Positions 39,935 to 50,780 of a stretch of 64,000 bases of DNA are shown piece by piece. A program made the position numbers and the translations under genes. Within the stretch, counting starts at the first letter, position 1. Every line of letters begins with the position of its first letter. The notes below the pieces were generated by a model. The model saw nothing but the letters and a program-made list of their open reading frames with translations. It was not told the origin of the DNA and made no database searches. The stretch spans positions 1-64,000 of the forward strand of contig CAVZQE010000020.1 of the NCBI GenBank assembly GCA_963777325.1, given 5' to 3'. This DNA comes from JAFAXA01 sp963777325. GTDB taxonomy: Bacteria > Pseudomonadota > Alphaproteobacteria > Acetobacterales > Acetobacteraceae.

Positions 39935-41056
39935 ATGTCTCACGCCCCCCTCCGCTCCTTCGGCCGCCGAACGGCGGCCGCGGCGCTCCTGCTCCTTATC
40001 GCCGTGCTGGGCCTGCCCGCGCGCGCCGAGGAGCGCGTGCTCAACGTCTATAACTGGACCGACTATATCGATCCGGCCGCCATCGCCCGCTTCGAGCGGG
40101 AGACCGGCATTCACGTCAATTACGACGTCTACGACAGCCTGGAGACGCTGGAGGGCAAGCTGCTGGCCGGACGGTCCGGCTACGACATCGTGGTGCCGAC
40201 CAGCCAGCCCACCTTCTCGCGCCTGATCGCCGCCGGCGCGCTCCGCCGCATCGACTGGAGCCGGGTGCCGAGCCGGGCCGGACTCGATCCCAAGCTGATG
40301 CACGAGGTCGAGTCCGCCGATCCATCCAACCAGTACGGCGCGATCTATCTCTGGGGCACGGTCGGCCTTGGCATTATCCCCGACCGCATCCGGGCGCTCG
40401 CGCCGGACGCGCCGCTCGACAGCTGGGATCTGCTGTTCAAGCCGGAGAACGCCCGCCGGATCGCCCCGTGCGGCATCACCATGATGGATTCCGCGACCGA
40501 CGTGATCCCGTCCGTGCTGCATTATCTCGGCCGCGACCCGAACAGCGCGGACCCGGCCGACCTCGCTTCGGTCGAGCGCGCGCTGATGGCGATCCGCCCC
40601 TACATCCGCAGCTTCGCCTCGGGCGGCGCCGTCAACGCGCTCGCTTCGGGCGAGACATGCCTGGCCTTCGCCTATTCCGGCGACGTGATCCAGGCCGCCG
40701 CCCGGGCCGCCGAGGCGCGGGACGGCGTCGGGGTGCGCTACGTCGCGCCGAAGGAAGGCGCGCAGCTCTGGTTCGACATGCTGGCGATCCCGGCGGACGC
40801 GCCGCACCCGGACGCCGCGCTCGCGTTCATCAACTTCATCCTGCAACCGGACGTGATCGCGGGCGTCACGAACAAGGTCCGCTACCCGAACGCCGTCCCG
40901 GCCAGCCGCCCCATGGTGCATCCGGATCTGCTGGATGATCCGAACATCTACCCGCCGCCCGGCCGGATGGCCTCGTTCTTCACGGTGGGAGCGGCGTCGC
41001 CCGCGTCCGAGCGCGCGCGCAACCGGATGTGGGCGCGCTTCAAGGCCGGTCCCTGA
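39935..41056 (+). CDS. potF: Polyamine ABC transporter, periplasmic binding protein
   Basis: Intact 373-residue binding protein with a signal peptide (AAAALLLLIAVLGLPARA, then EE). LNVYNWTDYIDPAAIARFER is the hallmark of PotF/PotD proteins; GYDIVVPTSQPTFSRLIAAG and GVGVRYVAPKEGAQLWFDML follow. It captures putrescine or spermidine in the periplasm and passes it to the permease encoded downstream. Closer to PotF than PotD by its start and gene order (F-G-H-I). The ATPase gene overlaps its end. Confidence 0.93.
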   Translation: MSHAPLRSFGRRTAAAALLLLIAVLGLPARAEERVLNVYNWTDYIDPAAIARFERETGIHVNYDVYDSLETLEGKLLAGRSGYDIVVPTSQPTFSRLIAAGALRRIDWSRVPSRAGLDPKLMHEVESADPSNQYGAIYLWGTVGLGIIPDRIRALAPDAPLDSWDLLFKPENARRIAPCGITMMDSATDVIPSVLHYLGRDPNSADPADLASVERALMAIRPYIRSFASGGAVNALASGETCLAFAYSGDVIQAAARAAEARDGVGVRYVAPKEGAQLWFDMLAIPADAPHPDAALAFINFILQPDVIAGVTNKVRYPNAVPASRPMVHPDLLDDPNIYPPPGRMASFFTVGAASPASERARNRMWARFKAGP

Positions 41057-42136
41057 CCGCCCCGCCGCTTCTGGAAATCGAAGGGCTGCGCGTCGCCTAC
41101 GGACGAGACGACGGCGGTGGACGGGTTCGGCCTCGCCGTCGCGTCCGGAGAATTGTTCGTGCTGCTCGGCGGCTCGGGCTCGGGCAAGACCACGTTGCTG
41201 CGAACGATCGCGGGCTTCCTGCGTCCCGCCTCCGGCTCGATCCGGCTGCGCGGGGACGTTATCGACGCGTTGCCGCCGCACCGGCGGCCGGTGAACACGA
41301 TGTTTCAGTCCTACGCGCTGTTTCCGCACATGACGGTCGCGGACAACATCGCCTTCGGCCTGCGCCGCATCGGCCTCGACCGCCGCGCGAGAAACGCCCG
41401 CGTCGCGGAAATGCTCGATCTCGTGCGGCTCGGCGGCTTGGGCGGCCGTCGTCCGCACCAGCTCTCGGGTGGCCAGCAACAGCGCGTGGCGCTGGCCCGC
41501 AGCCTCGCTCCCCGTCCCGCACTGCTACTGTTGGACGAGCCTCTGTCCGCGCTCGATCCCGGCTTGCGGGACGCGACGCGCGGCGAGCTGATGCGCGTGC
41601 AACGACTGCTCGGCACGACCTTCATCCTCGTCACGCACGACCAGCAGGAGGCGCTGATGATGGCGACCCGCATCGGCGTAATGGAGCACGGAAGGCTGGC
41701 GCAGGTCGGCGATCCCGCGAGCGTGTACGAGCGGCCCGCCAGCCGCTTCGTCGCCGAGTTCCTGGGCGCGGCCAACGTCCTGCCCGCGATCGTTCTCGCG
41801 ACGGGCGTGGCCGGGACGCTGCTCGATGCGGCCGGCATCGGGAAGGTGCGCGCGCCGCCCGTGGCTCTCGGGCCGGACACGCCCTGCCTGATCGCGCTGC
41901 GTCCCGAGCGGCTGCGCATCGGCGCGGATGCAACGATCTTGGAGAACCGCACGTCCGGCGTGCTCGTCTCGTCCGCGTATGTGGGCGACACGCTGCGCCA
42001 CATTGTGCGCTTGTCGGACGGCACGGCGCTGCGCGTCGCTGAGCCGCTCGGCCACGGACTCCGGGAAAGCCCGGCAGTAGGCGCGGCGGTCGCGGTGTCC
42101 TGGTCGCGCGCCGCCTGCATCGTGCTGCCGCCATGA
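41029..42136 (+). CDS. potG: Polyamine ABC transporter ATP-binding protein, one frameshift
   Basis: ABC ATPase: LLEIEGLRVAYG, then after a break near 41103 GELFVLLGGSGSGKTTLLRT (Walker A), Q-loop FQSYALFPHMTVADNIAFGL, signature LSGGQQQRVALARSLA, Walker B LLLLDEPLSALDPGL, His switch ILVTHDQQEAL, and a C-terminal TOBE-type domain (CLIALRPERLRIGAD). GTG 41029 lies inside the end of potF and the stop overlaps potH. Energises polyamine uptake. Confidence 0.93.
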
Positions 42137-42948
42137 AGCGGCTTGTCGTCGTGATCCCGGCCGTGTGGTTGCTGCTGACGGTGCTGGCCCCGGTTGCGAT
42201 CCTGGCCGTGATCGCGGTCTCGACGCCGCGCGACGGCGTGCCTCCCTTCGCGCTCGCCCCGAGCCGCGACGCGTTCGCCGCGCTGGTTGCGGACGACTAC
42301 TATCTCCGCGCGCTGCTGTTCAGCCTGCGCATCGGGTCGATCTCCGCCCTGGGCTGTCTCCTGATCGGCTATCCGATCGCGCTCGCCATCGCTCGCGCGC
42401 CGACGCGGCTGCGCCCGGCGCTGCTGCTGCTCGCGATCCTGCCGTTCTGGACGGGCTTCCTGCTGCGCATCAACGCCTGGATCGGGCTGCTGAAGGATGA
42501 CGGCTGGATCAACGCGGCGCTGCAGGCGACCGGCCTGACGAGCGCGCCCCTGCCGCTGCTCTACACGAATTTCGCGATGTATCTCGGCATCGTGCATGCG
42601 TATCTGCCGTTTATGGTGCTGCCGCTCTACGCGCGCCTCTCCCGGCTCGATCCGGGCTTGACCGAGGCCGCGTCGGATCTCGGCGCGACGCCGCTCGTTG
42701 CCTTCCTGACCGTCACGCTTCCCCTGTCGATGCCGGGTGTCTGGGCCGGGCTGGCGCTCGTGTTCATCCCGGCCGTCGGCGAATACGTCATCCCGGAATT
42801 GCTGGGCGGCCCGCAGGCGCAGACGATCGGGCGCGTGATCTGGCAGGAGTTCTTCCAGAACCGCGACTGGCCGCAAGCCTCGGCGCTGGCGCTCGTGCTG
42901 ATCTTGTTGCTGATCGTTCCGGTGGCGCTGGTGCAGCGTGCGCGGTGA
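42133..42948 (+). CDS. potH: Polyamine ABC transporter permease
   Basis: Intact 271-residue inner-membrane protein with about six helices. The EAA loop that contacts the ATPase reads EAASDLGATPLVAFLTVTLP; LLAILPFWTGFLLRINAWI and VFIPAVGEYVIPELLGGPQA are typical of PotH/PotB. It overlaps potG by ATGA and potI by 11 bases. Confidence 0.94.
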   Translation: MKRLVVVIPAVWLLLTVLAPVAILAVIAVSTPRDGVPPFALAPSRDAFAALVADDYYLRALLFSLRIGSISALGCLLIGYPIALAIARAPTRLRPALLLLAILPFWTGFLLRINAWIGLLKDDGWINAALQATGLTSAPLPLLYTNFAMYLGIVHAYLPFMVLPLYARLSRLDPGLTEAASDLGATPLVAFLTVTLPLSMPGVWAGLALVFIPAVGEYVIPELLGGPQAQTIGRVIWQEFFQNRDWPQASALALVLILLLIVPVALVQRAR

Positions 42949-43776
42949 GGCGAGACCCGGCCGGTTCTGGGCCGCGTGGCTCGTGCCGGGCTATGCGTTC
43001 CTCTATCTGCCGATCGTCCTCGCCGTCGCGCTCAGCTTCAACGACTTCGCGGCTGGTGACGCGCTGGACCGGTTTTTCCGTCCGCTGGTACGTCGCCCTC
43101 TGGCGCGACACGGCGCTGATCGACGCGGCGTTGCTCTCGCTCCGCATCGCGATCCTGTCCGCGACCATGGCGCTCGCGCTCGGCACGCTGGCCGGGCTCG
43201 CGCTCGCCCGCTTCGGCCGCTTCCGCGCGCGCGGGCTGTTCGTCGCCGGATTGTCCGTGCCGCTGGTGATGCCGGACGTGATCGCCGGGCTGTCGCTGCT
43301 GCTGCTGTTCGTGGTGCTGGAACAGGCGACGGGCTGGCCCGCCGGACGCGGCGCGCTGACCGTCACGCTCGCCCATGCGAGCCTCTCCGTCGCCTATGTC
43401 GCGGTCGTGGTCCGCGCCCGCTTGCAGGAGACGCCGCGCGATCTGGAGGATGCGGCCGCCGACCTGTACGCGCCGCCGGTCGCGGTGTTCCTGCGGATCA
43501 CGATGCCGTTGCTCGCACCCGCGTTGCTCTCCGGCTGGCTGCTCGCGTTCACGCTGTCGCTCGACGACGTGGTGGTCGCGAGCTTCACCTCCGGCCCGGG
43601 CGCATCGACCCTGCCGATGGTCGTGTTCTCGCAGCTTCGGCTCGGCCCGACGCCGGAGATCAACGCGCTCGCCGCAATCGTGCTGGCCGTGGTGGCGACG
43701 GCCCTTGCCGCGGCAAGTTTTGTGCGCCGATATGTCCGGCGACGGCGACCGAACCGGGGAGGAGCGACCGACATGA
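42938..43776 (+). CDS. potI: Polyamine ABC transporter permease, frameshifted
   Basis: Second permease subunit. GTG 42938 gives WAAWLVPGYAFLYLPIVLAV and LSFND; a break at about 43046 (one extra T) leads to SRLVTRWTGFSVRWYVALWR and VPLVMPDVIAGLSLLLLFVV; the EAA loop is LEDAAADLYAPPVAVFLRIT. The main frame passes without a stop into the next gene, but TGA 43774-43776 overlaps that gene's ATG in the neighbouring frame. I take this as the true stop, reached after an indel between 43700 and 43776. Confidence 0.9.
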
Positions 43777-44810
43777 CGGATGCGACCGCGCGACAGGTGG
43801 TTCTCGCAGCAAGGCCCAAGGGCCGCCCGAAAACCTCGGATTTCCGCATCGAAGACGCGCCGATGCCGGGGCCGGGGCCGGGGCAACTGCTGCTCTCGGT
43901 GCAGTATTTCTCGCTCGACCCGTACATGCGCGGCCGCATGGACGACCGGAAATCCTACGTCCCGCCCATCCCGCTCGGCGGCGTGATGGGCGCGGAGGGC
44001 GTGGGCAACGTCGTTCGGTCGAACGATCCCGGTTACGCACCGGGCGACATCGTGCTGGCACAGACCGGCTGGCGCACCCACGCGGCCGTGGACGCAAAGG
44101 ACGTGCGCAAGCTTCACCCGGCGCGCGCGCCCGTGACGACCGCGCTCGGCGTGCTCGGCATGCCGGGCTTCACCGCCTATTCCGGGCTGCACGTCATCGG
44201 ACGGCCGGCGAAGGGCGAGACCGTCGTCGTGGCGGCGGCGAGCGGTCCGGTCGGCTCCCTGGTCGGGCAGCTGGCGCAGGCGGCGGGCGCGCGCGCCGTG
44301 GGCATCGCGGGCGGTGCGGAGAAGTGCGCGTTCGTGAAGGACGCGCTGGGGTTCGACGCCGCGGTCGATCATCGCGCGACGGACTTTCCGGCACTGCTCG
44401 CCGCCGCCTGCCCGGACGGGATCGACGTCTATTTCGAAAATGTCGGCGGCGCGGTCTGGCAGGCGGTGCTGCCGCTGCTCAACAAGTTCGCGCGGGTGCC
44501 GGTGTGCGGGCTGATCGCGCAATACAACGCGACCGGGCCGGGCGAGACCGACCGCCTGCCCGCGACCATGCGGGAAGTGCTCTCGAAGAGCCTGACCCTG
44601 CGTGGTTTCATCAACTACGACTTCCGGGCCGACCATTTCGCGGACTTCCTGCGCGACGTCGGCGACGGCGTCGCCTCCGGGCGCTTCCGCTACCGGGAAG
44701 ATGTTGTGGACGGCATCGAGAACGCGCCCGAGGCGTTCATCGGCATGCTGGAAGGCCGGAACTTCGGCAAGCTGCTGGTGCGCGTGCAGGCGGAGGCTCG
44801 CGATGAGTAG
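43773..44810 (+). CDS. NADP-dependent oxidoreductase (CurA/leukotriene B4 dehydrogenase type)
   Basis: Intact 345-residue zinc-free medium-chain reductase. LAARPKGRPKTSDFRIEDAP, FSLDPYMRGRMDD, the cofactor loop VVAAASGPVGSLVGQLAQAA, GIDVYFENVGGAVWQAVLPL and VCGLIAQYNATGPGETDRLP match curcumin/alkenal reductases. It reduces the C=C bond of alpha,beta-unsaturated aldehydes or ketones with NADPH. It may share a transcript with the pot genes, though no functional link is obvious. Confidence 0.93.
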   Translation: MTDATARQVVLAARPKGRPKTSDFRIEDAPMPGPGPGQLLLSVQYFSLDPYMRGRMDDRKSYVPPIPLGGVMGAEGVGNVVRSNDPGYAPGDIVLAQTGWRTHAAVDAKDVRKLHPARAPVTTALGVLGMPGFTAYSGLHVIGRPAKGETVVVAAASGPVGSLVGQLAQAAGARAVGIAGGAEKCAFVKDALGFDAAVDHRATDFPALLAAACPDGIDVYFENVGGAVWQAVLPLLNKFARVPVCGLIAQYNATGPGETDRLPATMREVLSKSLTLRGFINYDFRADHFADFLRDVGDGVASGRFRYREDVVDGIENAPEAFIGMLEGRNFGKLLVRVQAEARDE

Positions 44811-44913
44811 GGACGTCACGATTGACCTCGCCGAGCATGTAATCACTACCCTGCGTGCGCATGAGGCCGAACTGCGCCAAGCCGGCATTCAGCGGATGCA
44901 AGGCGGGCATTAA
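44803..44913 (+). pseudogene. Truncated nucleotidyltransferase (MNT/antitoxin-type) N-terminus
   Basis: 36 codons from ATG 44803: VTIDLAEHVITTLRAHEAEL then RQAGIQRMQGGH and TAA. The first part matches the leading helix of small nucleotidyltransferase proteins (MntA/HepT-type systems), which go on to a GSxARGxA motif right after the AGI(R/Q) strand. That motif is missing here, so the gene appears cut off. It overlaps the end of the oxidoreductase gene by 8 bases. No HepT partner is near. It could still be expressed as a short peptide. Confidence 0.5.
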
Positions 44914-44952
44914 TACGGATAGAGGCTGAGCAGAGCGGTCTGAGCAACTGGC

Positions 44953-46246
44953 TCAAGGCTGAGGGGCGGCGGCCTCACGCACCCGCCAGACCCGGTTGCC
45001 GACATCGTCCGCGACGAGCAGCGCCCCCTGGCGGTCGAGCGCGACGCCGACCGGCCGGCCGCGCGCGTTCCCGTCCGCGTCGAGGAAGCCGGTGAGCACG
45101 TCCGTCGGCGAGCCGGCCGGCCGTCCGTTGCGCGAACGGCACGAAGACGACCTTGTAGCCGCTCTTCGGCCGACGGTTCCACGAACCGTGCTGGCCGACG
45201 AAGGCGCCGTCCCAGAAGCGCGGCGGCAGGTCGCCGGGCTGCGAGAAGGCGAGGCCGAGCGAGGCCGTGTGCGGTCCGAGCGCGTAGTCGGGCGCGATCG
45301 CGCGGCCGACGAGGTCCGGGCGCTGCGGCGTGACGCGCGGATCGATGTGCTGGCCGTAGTAGCTGTAAGGCCAGCCGTAGAAGCCCCCGTCCCGCACCGC
45401 GGTCATGTAGTCGGGCACGAGGTCGCTGCCGATCTCGTCGCGCTCGTTGACCGCCACCCACAGCGCGCCCGTGTGCGGCTGCCAGGCGAGGCCGACCGGA
45501 TTGCGCAGGCCCGACGCGAAGATCCGGTGCCGCCCGGTCCGCGGATCGACCTCCCAGATCGCGGCGCGGCCCTGTTCCGCCGGCATCCCGTTCTCGGCGT
45601 CGTTGCTGTTCGAGCCGACGGTCACGTAGAGACGCTCGACCGTCGGGGCTGGCGACGACGTTCTTGGTCCAGTGGTGATTGATCGGGCCGGCGGGCAGGT
45701 CCACGACCTTGACGCCCGGCGCCGTGATCCGAGTCTCGCCCGGCCGGTACGGAAAGCGCAGGATCGCGTCGGTGTCGGCGACGTAGAGATCGTCGCCAAC
45801 GAGCGCCATGCCGAACGGCGAGTTCAGCCCGTCGAGGAACACCGAACGGCTGACGACCGCCGCCGTCGGCGTGCGCGCAGCAGCGTGATGCGGTTGGCGC
45901 TGGGAACGCCGGCCCCGGCCCGCGCCATCATCAGCCGCTGAACCAAGCCCTTGATGCCGCGCGCGTCGTCCGGCTTCGGCGGCGCGTTGGTCTCGGCGAC
46001 CAGGATGTCGCCGTTCGGCAGCACGTAGAGCCAGCGCGGATGCGCAAGCTTGCCCGCGAGTTCCGTGACCGTCAGACCGGCGGAGGGCACCGGCGTCGCT
46101 CCGTCCGGCCAGCCGGTCGCGGGCGCGATGTTGACGGTCGGAAGCAGCGTCTCGCGCGGCGGCGGCAGCGCGGGCGCAGGCCCCGTGCCGTCGGCGACGG
46201 AAAGCGACGCCGTGTCGCCGCAGCCGGCCAGCATCGAAGCCGCCAC
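44953..46246 (-). CDS. Sorbosone dehydrogenase-like PQQ sugar dehydrogenase, lipoprotein, frameshifted
   Basis: Six-bladed beta-propeller of the glucose/L-sorbosone dehydrogenase family. The N-terminus has the lipobox LAGC after a hydrophobic stretch (ALLFVAASMLAGC), so it would be anchored in the periplasm. Blade marks: HPRWLYVLPNGDILVAETNA, NSPFGMALVGDDLYVADTDA, LYVTVGSNSNDAENG, IFASGLRNPVGLAWQPHTGA, LWVAVNERDEIGSDLVPDYM, and the end GALLVADDVGNRVWRV. Start taken as GTG 46246; the signal peptide may begin further up. Breaks near 45880, 45650 and 45120. The sugar substrate is unknown. Confidence 0.85.
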
Positions 46247-46285
46247 GAACAGGAGCGCCGAGCCGGTGAGGCGGTGCCTCAGCGG

Positions 46286-47169
46286 TCAGCCCTCCATCGC
46301 GGCGTCGGTTTCCGCGCCGAGCGGCATGGCGGCCTGCGCGCCGAGGCGCTCGCAGCAGATGGACGCGGCGACATTGGCGCGCTTCACCGCCTCCTCGATC
46401 GGCAGGCCCTGGTCGAGCGCGGATGCGAGCACGCCGGCGAGACAATCCTGCGCGCCCGTCTCGTCCTTGACGTGGACCGGCCGCGTCGGCAGCCGCCCGA
46501 TGGCGCCGTCACTCGCGTATTCGAGACCGGAGACGCCGAGCGAACGCACGACCGTCACGCCGAGCGCCGCCCGCAGCGACGCCGCCGAGACGCCCGTCCC
46601 GAGATGCTCGGACAGCCAGCCCGAGATGCCCTCGCCGATGACGAGCACGTCGATCATGCGCAACACGTCCGCGTTCATGACCTGCGCGGAGAAAAGTTGA
46701 GGACGACGCCAGCGCCGCGCTGCCGCGCCCGCCGGATCAGCGCCTCGGTCTGCGGCACCGGCAGATCGAGCTGGAGCAGGAGCGTCGTGCCACGGCCGAG
46801 CAGCTTGTCCTCGACCTGGCTCGCCTCGGCGAGCAGATTGGCCCCGAGCGCATGCACCATCTGCACCTCGCCCTGGGCGTCCCGCAGCAGCGCCGTGCAG
46901 CCCGTGCGGCCGGCCGTGCGCGCTACCCGCGCGACGTCCACGCCCGCTTCCTGCGGACCGCGCAGCGCCATCAGGGCCGCCTCGTCGCGGCCGACCGCGC
47001 CCGCGAGCACGACACGCGCCCCGTCGCGCGCCGCCGCGACCGCCTGGTTCGCGCCCCGGCCGCCGGAGGCCGGCTCCATCTCGGGAATCTGCTGCGTCTG
47101 GTTCGGCTTCAGGAGGCCCGGAACCAGGAACACGAGATCGACAGAGAGGGAACCGAACACGACGACCAT
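46286..47169 (-). CDS. PfkB family carbohydrate kinase (ribokinase-like), one frameshift
   Basis: N-terminal VVVFGSLSVDLVFLVPGLLK; the PfkB signature 1 region GGRGANQAVAAARDGARVVL; after a break near 46690, VHVKDETGAQDCLAGVLASA holds the catalytic Asp of the usual DTxGAGD motif, here DETGAQD. About 294 residues. Start ATG 47169, stop TGA 46286-46288, about 40 bases before the sorbosone dehydrogenase start on the same strand, so both may act on one sugar. Substrate unknown; ribokinase is the nearest match. Confidence 0.88.
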
Positions 47170-47289
47170 GCGCCCTCAACGCGCGCGCCGGGAATGGCTT
47201 CGATCACAAGCGCGTAACAATATCCGGGCCAGGGTTCCGCCAACCATCGTTCCCGGCCAGAGTAAGCAAAAGCCGGGAGGAGCTGAAGC

Positions 47290-47944
47290 TTGGCGGCCAT
47301 CTTCAGCCCTGCGGCAAACGTCGCCGCCAAGACCGGCCTGATCGCCGTCGCCGTATCCGTGCTGGCGGGGCTCGGCTGGTGGTTTGCGTGGCCGCGAACG
47401 GATTACGTGCGCCGCGCCGGGTTCACGGTCGATCAGCCGGTGCCGTTCAGCCACGAGCATCATACCGCCGGTCTCGGCATCAACTGCCTGTTCTGCCACA
47501 GCCAAGTGGAGAAGGCGTCCTATGCCGGACTACCGCCGACTTACACCTGCATGACGTGCCACTCGCAGATCTGGACCAATGCCGTCGCTGCTCGCGCCGG
47601 TGCGCGAGAGCCTGGCCGAGAACCGCCCGATTGCCTGGAAGCGCGTGTACAACCTGCCCGACTACGTCTACTTCAACCACAGCATCCACATCGCGAAGGG
47701 CGTCGGTTGCGCGAGCTGCCACGGCCGGGTGGACCAGATGCCGCTGACCTACAAGGCCGTGTCGCTCACCATGGGGTTCTGCCTCGACTGCCACCGCGAT
47801 CCCGGCCCGCGCCTGCGTCCGGAGAGCGAGATTTTCAACACGGAGTGGAAGCGGACGCCCGACACGCCGTCGCCGGCCGCGCTGCTCGCGCAATATCACG
47901 TGCCGAACCGCGATCTCACCGCCTGCTCGATCTGCCACCGATGA
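47290..47944 (+). CDS. actA: Alternative complex III pentahaem cytochrome c subunit, one frameshift
   Basis: One N-terminal membrane helix (AVSVLAGLGWWFAW) and five CxxCH haem sites in order: CLFCH, CMTCH, CASCH, CLDCH, CSICH. This count and spacing fit ActA of alternative complex III, a quinol:electron-acceptor oxidoreductase that replaces cytochrome bc1. TTG 47290 is the likely start, after the ribosome site GGGAGGAGC. One break near 47580. It overlaps actB by ATGA and opens the 11-gene respiratory operon, which runs to 58225. Confidence 0.93.
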
Positions 47945-50780
47945 GCGCGCCCCGGCCGCAATGGCGCAGCCTGCTCGAAGACCCGGCGCTGACGGCGCAG
48001 GCCTTCCCCTCGCTTGCCGTCGATGCTGCAAGACGGTCCGAGCCGCCGGCAGGTGCTGAAGCTGATGGCCGCGAGCATGGCGCTGGGCGGCCTCACGCGG
48101 CTGCAATCCGGCGATCCCCGGCGTGTCCTACATCCCGTCGGTGATCGCGGCCCCCGGCATCGTCGCCGGCGAGCCGGACCACTACGCGACGGCGAGCGTC
48201 GCGCGCGGGGATGCGCTCGGCATCGTCGTCACGCACCAGATGGGGCGTCCGATCAAGGTCGAGGGCAATCCGCTGCACCCGGCCAGCCTCGGCAGCACGG
48301 ACGCGCTCGCGCAGGCGCTGATCCTCGATTTCTACGACCCCGATCGCTCGGTCGTCCCTGATGCAGAACGGCCAGCCCGCCGACCGGCAGGCGCTGCTGG
48401 CAATGCTGGCGGCGCTGCGGCCCGTTCTTGCCTCGTCGCACGGCGCGGGTCTGCGCATCCTGTCCGGGACCACCCGCTCGCCGACGCTCGGAGCGGCGAT
48501 CGGGGCGGTGCTGGCGCGCTACCCCGAGGCGCGCTGGCACCAGCACGACGCGATCTCGCGCGCGGCCGTGCGGCAAGGTGCGGCCATCGCTTATGGCGGA
48601 GCGGTGGACGTGCTGCCGCGCGCCGGGCGCGGCGGACGTGATCCTGGCGCTCGACAGCGACCTGCTCGAGTTCCGCGCCCGGCCATGTGCGCCACGCGCG
48701 CGATTTCGCATCGCGGCGCAACCCGACCCGCGCGCAGATGAGCCGCGTCTATGCGGTCGAGGCAACGCCCGGACTGACCGGCGCCGCCGCCGATCACCGC
48801 TTCATCGCGAGCGCCGCGGAGATGGACGGGATCGTCATGGCGTTCGCGGACGCGCTGCTGCGCGGGCAGGCGCCGTCCGGCGCGCCACCCTGGCTCGCTG
48901 CCGTCGTAGGCGATCTGAAAGCGCATCAAGGCGACGCCCTCATCCACGCCGGTCCGGATCTGCCGGCCGAGGCGCACGCGCTCGTTCACGCCATGAACGA
49001 GGCGCTCGGCGCGCGCGGCAAGACGCTCGACGTGGTCGAGACCGCGCTCCCGCACCCGCCCGGCCCAGAGGACGATCTGGCGACGCTGATGCAGGACATG
49101 CAGGCCGGCCGCGTCTCCACGCTGCTCATCCTGGACGAGAACCCGGTTTTCACCGAGCCCGGCTTCGCCGACGCGCTGAAGCAGGTGAAGCTGAGCATTC
49201 AGCTCGCGCCCTCGCTGAACGAGACCGGAGCGGCGGCGACCTGGTTCGTGCCGCAGACGCATGAATTCGAGACCTGGGGCGATGCGCGCGCCTATGACGG
49301 CACCGCGACGATCATGCAGCCGATGGCGCTCCCGCTGTACGGCGGCACGTCGCCGATCGAGCTGCTGTCGCTGCTGACCGACGCCACGCCGAGGGCGCCG
49401 ATGGACGCGGTGCGGGCGCAGTGGAAGGCCGACGACCAGGCGTGGCGGGACGCGCTCGCGTCGGGCGTCGTCGCGAACACGGCCAGCAAACCCAGCGACG
49501 CGCGACTGAAGCCCGAGGCGGCGACGGCGCAACTGCCCGCCCGCGAGACGACCGCCATCGAGCTTCTCGTGCGGCCGGACCCGTACATGTGGGACGGCCG
49601 ACACGCCAACAACCCGTGGCTCGAGGAACTGCCACGGCCGCTGACGAAGCTCACCTGGGACAACCCGGTGCTGATCTCGCCCGCCCTCGCCCGCACGCAC
49701 GACCTCGCCAATGGCGACGAGGTGGAGCTGTGGGTGGGTGCGCGCTCGATGCAGGTTCCGGTCTGGATCATGCCGGGTCAGGCCGCGCCGACGGCGGTCG
49801 CTCTGCTCGGCTTCGGCCGTCGCGTCGTGGGCGCGGTCGGCAGCGGCGCGGGATGGGATTTCTATCCGTTGCGCGACGCGGCGGGGCCGGTCGTGCTGAA
49901 GAAGGTCGGGCGGAAGGTGGCGATCGCCTGCACCGACCACCACAACCCGCTCGACGTCGATCCGGACACGATCGCGCCCATCGTGCGCCACGCGACGCTC
50001 GCCGCATTCCAGGAGACGCCGGATCTGCTGAAAGGCGAACGCCATGGCACGGGTCTGTACCGGCGCGAGCCAAGCGGCCGGGTGGCCTGGGGCATGGGCG
50101 TCGATCTCAACGCCTGCATCGGCTGCAACGCCTGCGTGGTCGCGTGCATGGCCGAGAACAACGTGCCGGTCGTCGGCAAGGAGCAGGTGCTCCTGGAGCG
50201 CGAGATGCACTGGCTGCGCATCGACCGCTACTGGGAGGGCGACGCCGACGATCCGCAAAGCTTCTTTCAGCCCATGTTCTGCCAGCATTGCGAGCAGGCG
50301 CCCTGCGAGATCGTGTGCCCGGTCAACGCGACCGTGCATGACGAGGAGGGGCTGAACGTGCAGGTGTACAACCGCTGCATCGGCACGCGCTTCTGCTCGA
50401 ACAACTGCCCCTACAAGGTGCGGCGCTTCAACTTCCTCGCCTATACGGCCGAGGAGCACCGCCCGCCGCTGTCGCGCAACACCGATGTCAGCGTCCGCGC
50501 GCGCGGCGTAATGGAGAAATGCACCTTCTGCCTGCAGCGGATCGCGCGGGCGCGGGTCGAGCATGATCGGGACGGCGTGCCCGAGCAGGTGGAGACGGCC
50601 TGTCAGGCCGCCTGCCCGACCCGCGCCTTCACCTTCGGCGATCTCAACCGGCCGGACAGCGAAGCCTCGGCGCGCAGGAACAGCCCGCTCGACTACTCGC
50701 TGCTCGCCGAGCGCAACACCTATCCGCGCGTCACGTACGAGGGACGCATCCTCAACCCCAATCCGGACATCGTCGCATGA
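47941..50780 (+). CDS. actB: Alternative complex III iron-sulfur/molybdopterin-like subunit, frameshifted
   Basis: A long chain (about 945 residues): an N-terminal Tat-like signal (SRRQVLKLMAASMALGGLTR), a molybdopterin-oxidoreductase-like part and a C-terminal four-cluster ferredoxin part. Cluster ligands: CIGCNACVVACMAENN, CQHCEQAPCEIVCPVNAT, RCIGTRFCSNNCPYKVRRFN and CTFCLQRI with CQAACPTRA. In known complexes the molybdopterin-like part binds no cofactor; the clusters carry electrons. Breaks near 48020, 48125, 48352, 48620 and 48690; from 48690 on it is unbroken. Overlaps actC by ATGA. Confidence 0.94.

Noticed and set aside
39845..41479. Long antisense open frame (about 540 codons) over the polyamine transporter genes
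   Set aside because: It mirrors potF and potG, which have clear family motifs, is rich in Arg/Ala/Gly as GC-rich shadow frames are, and has no recognisable domain.
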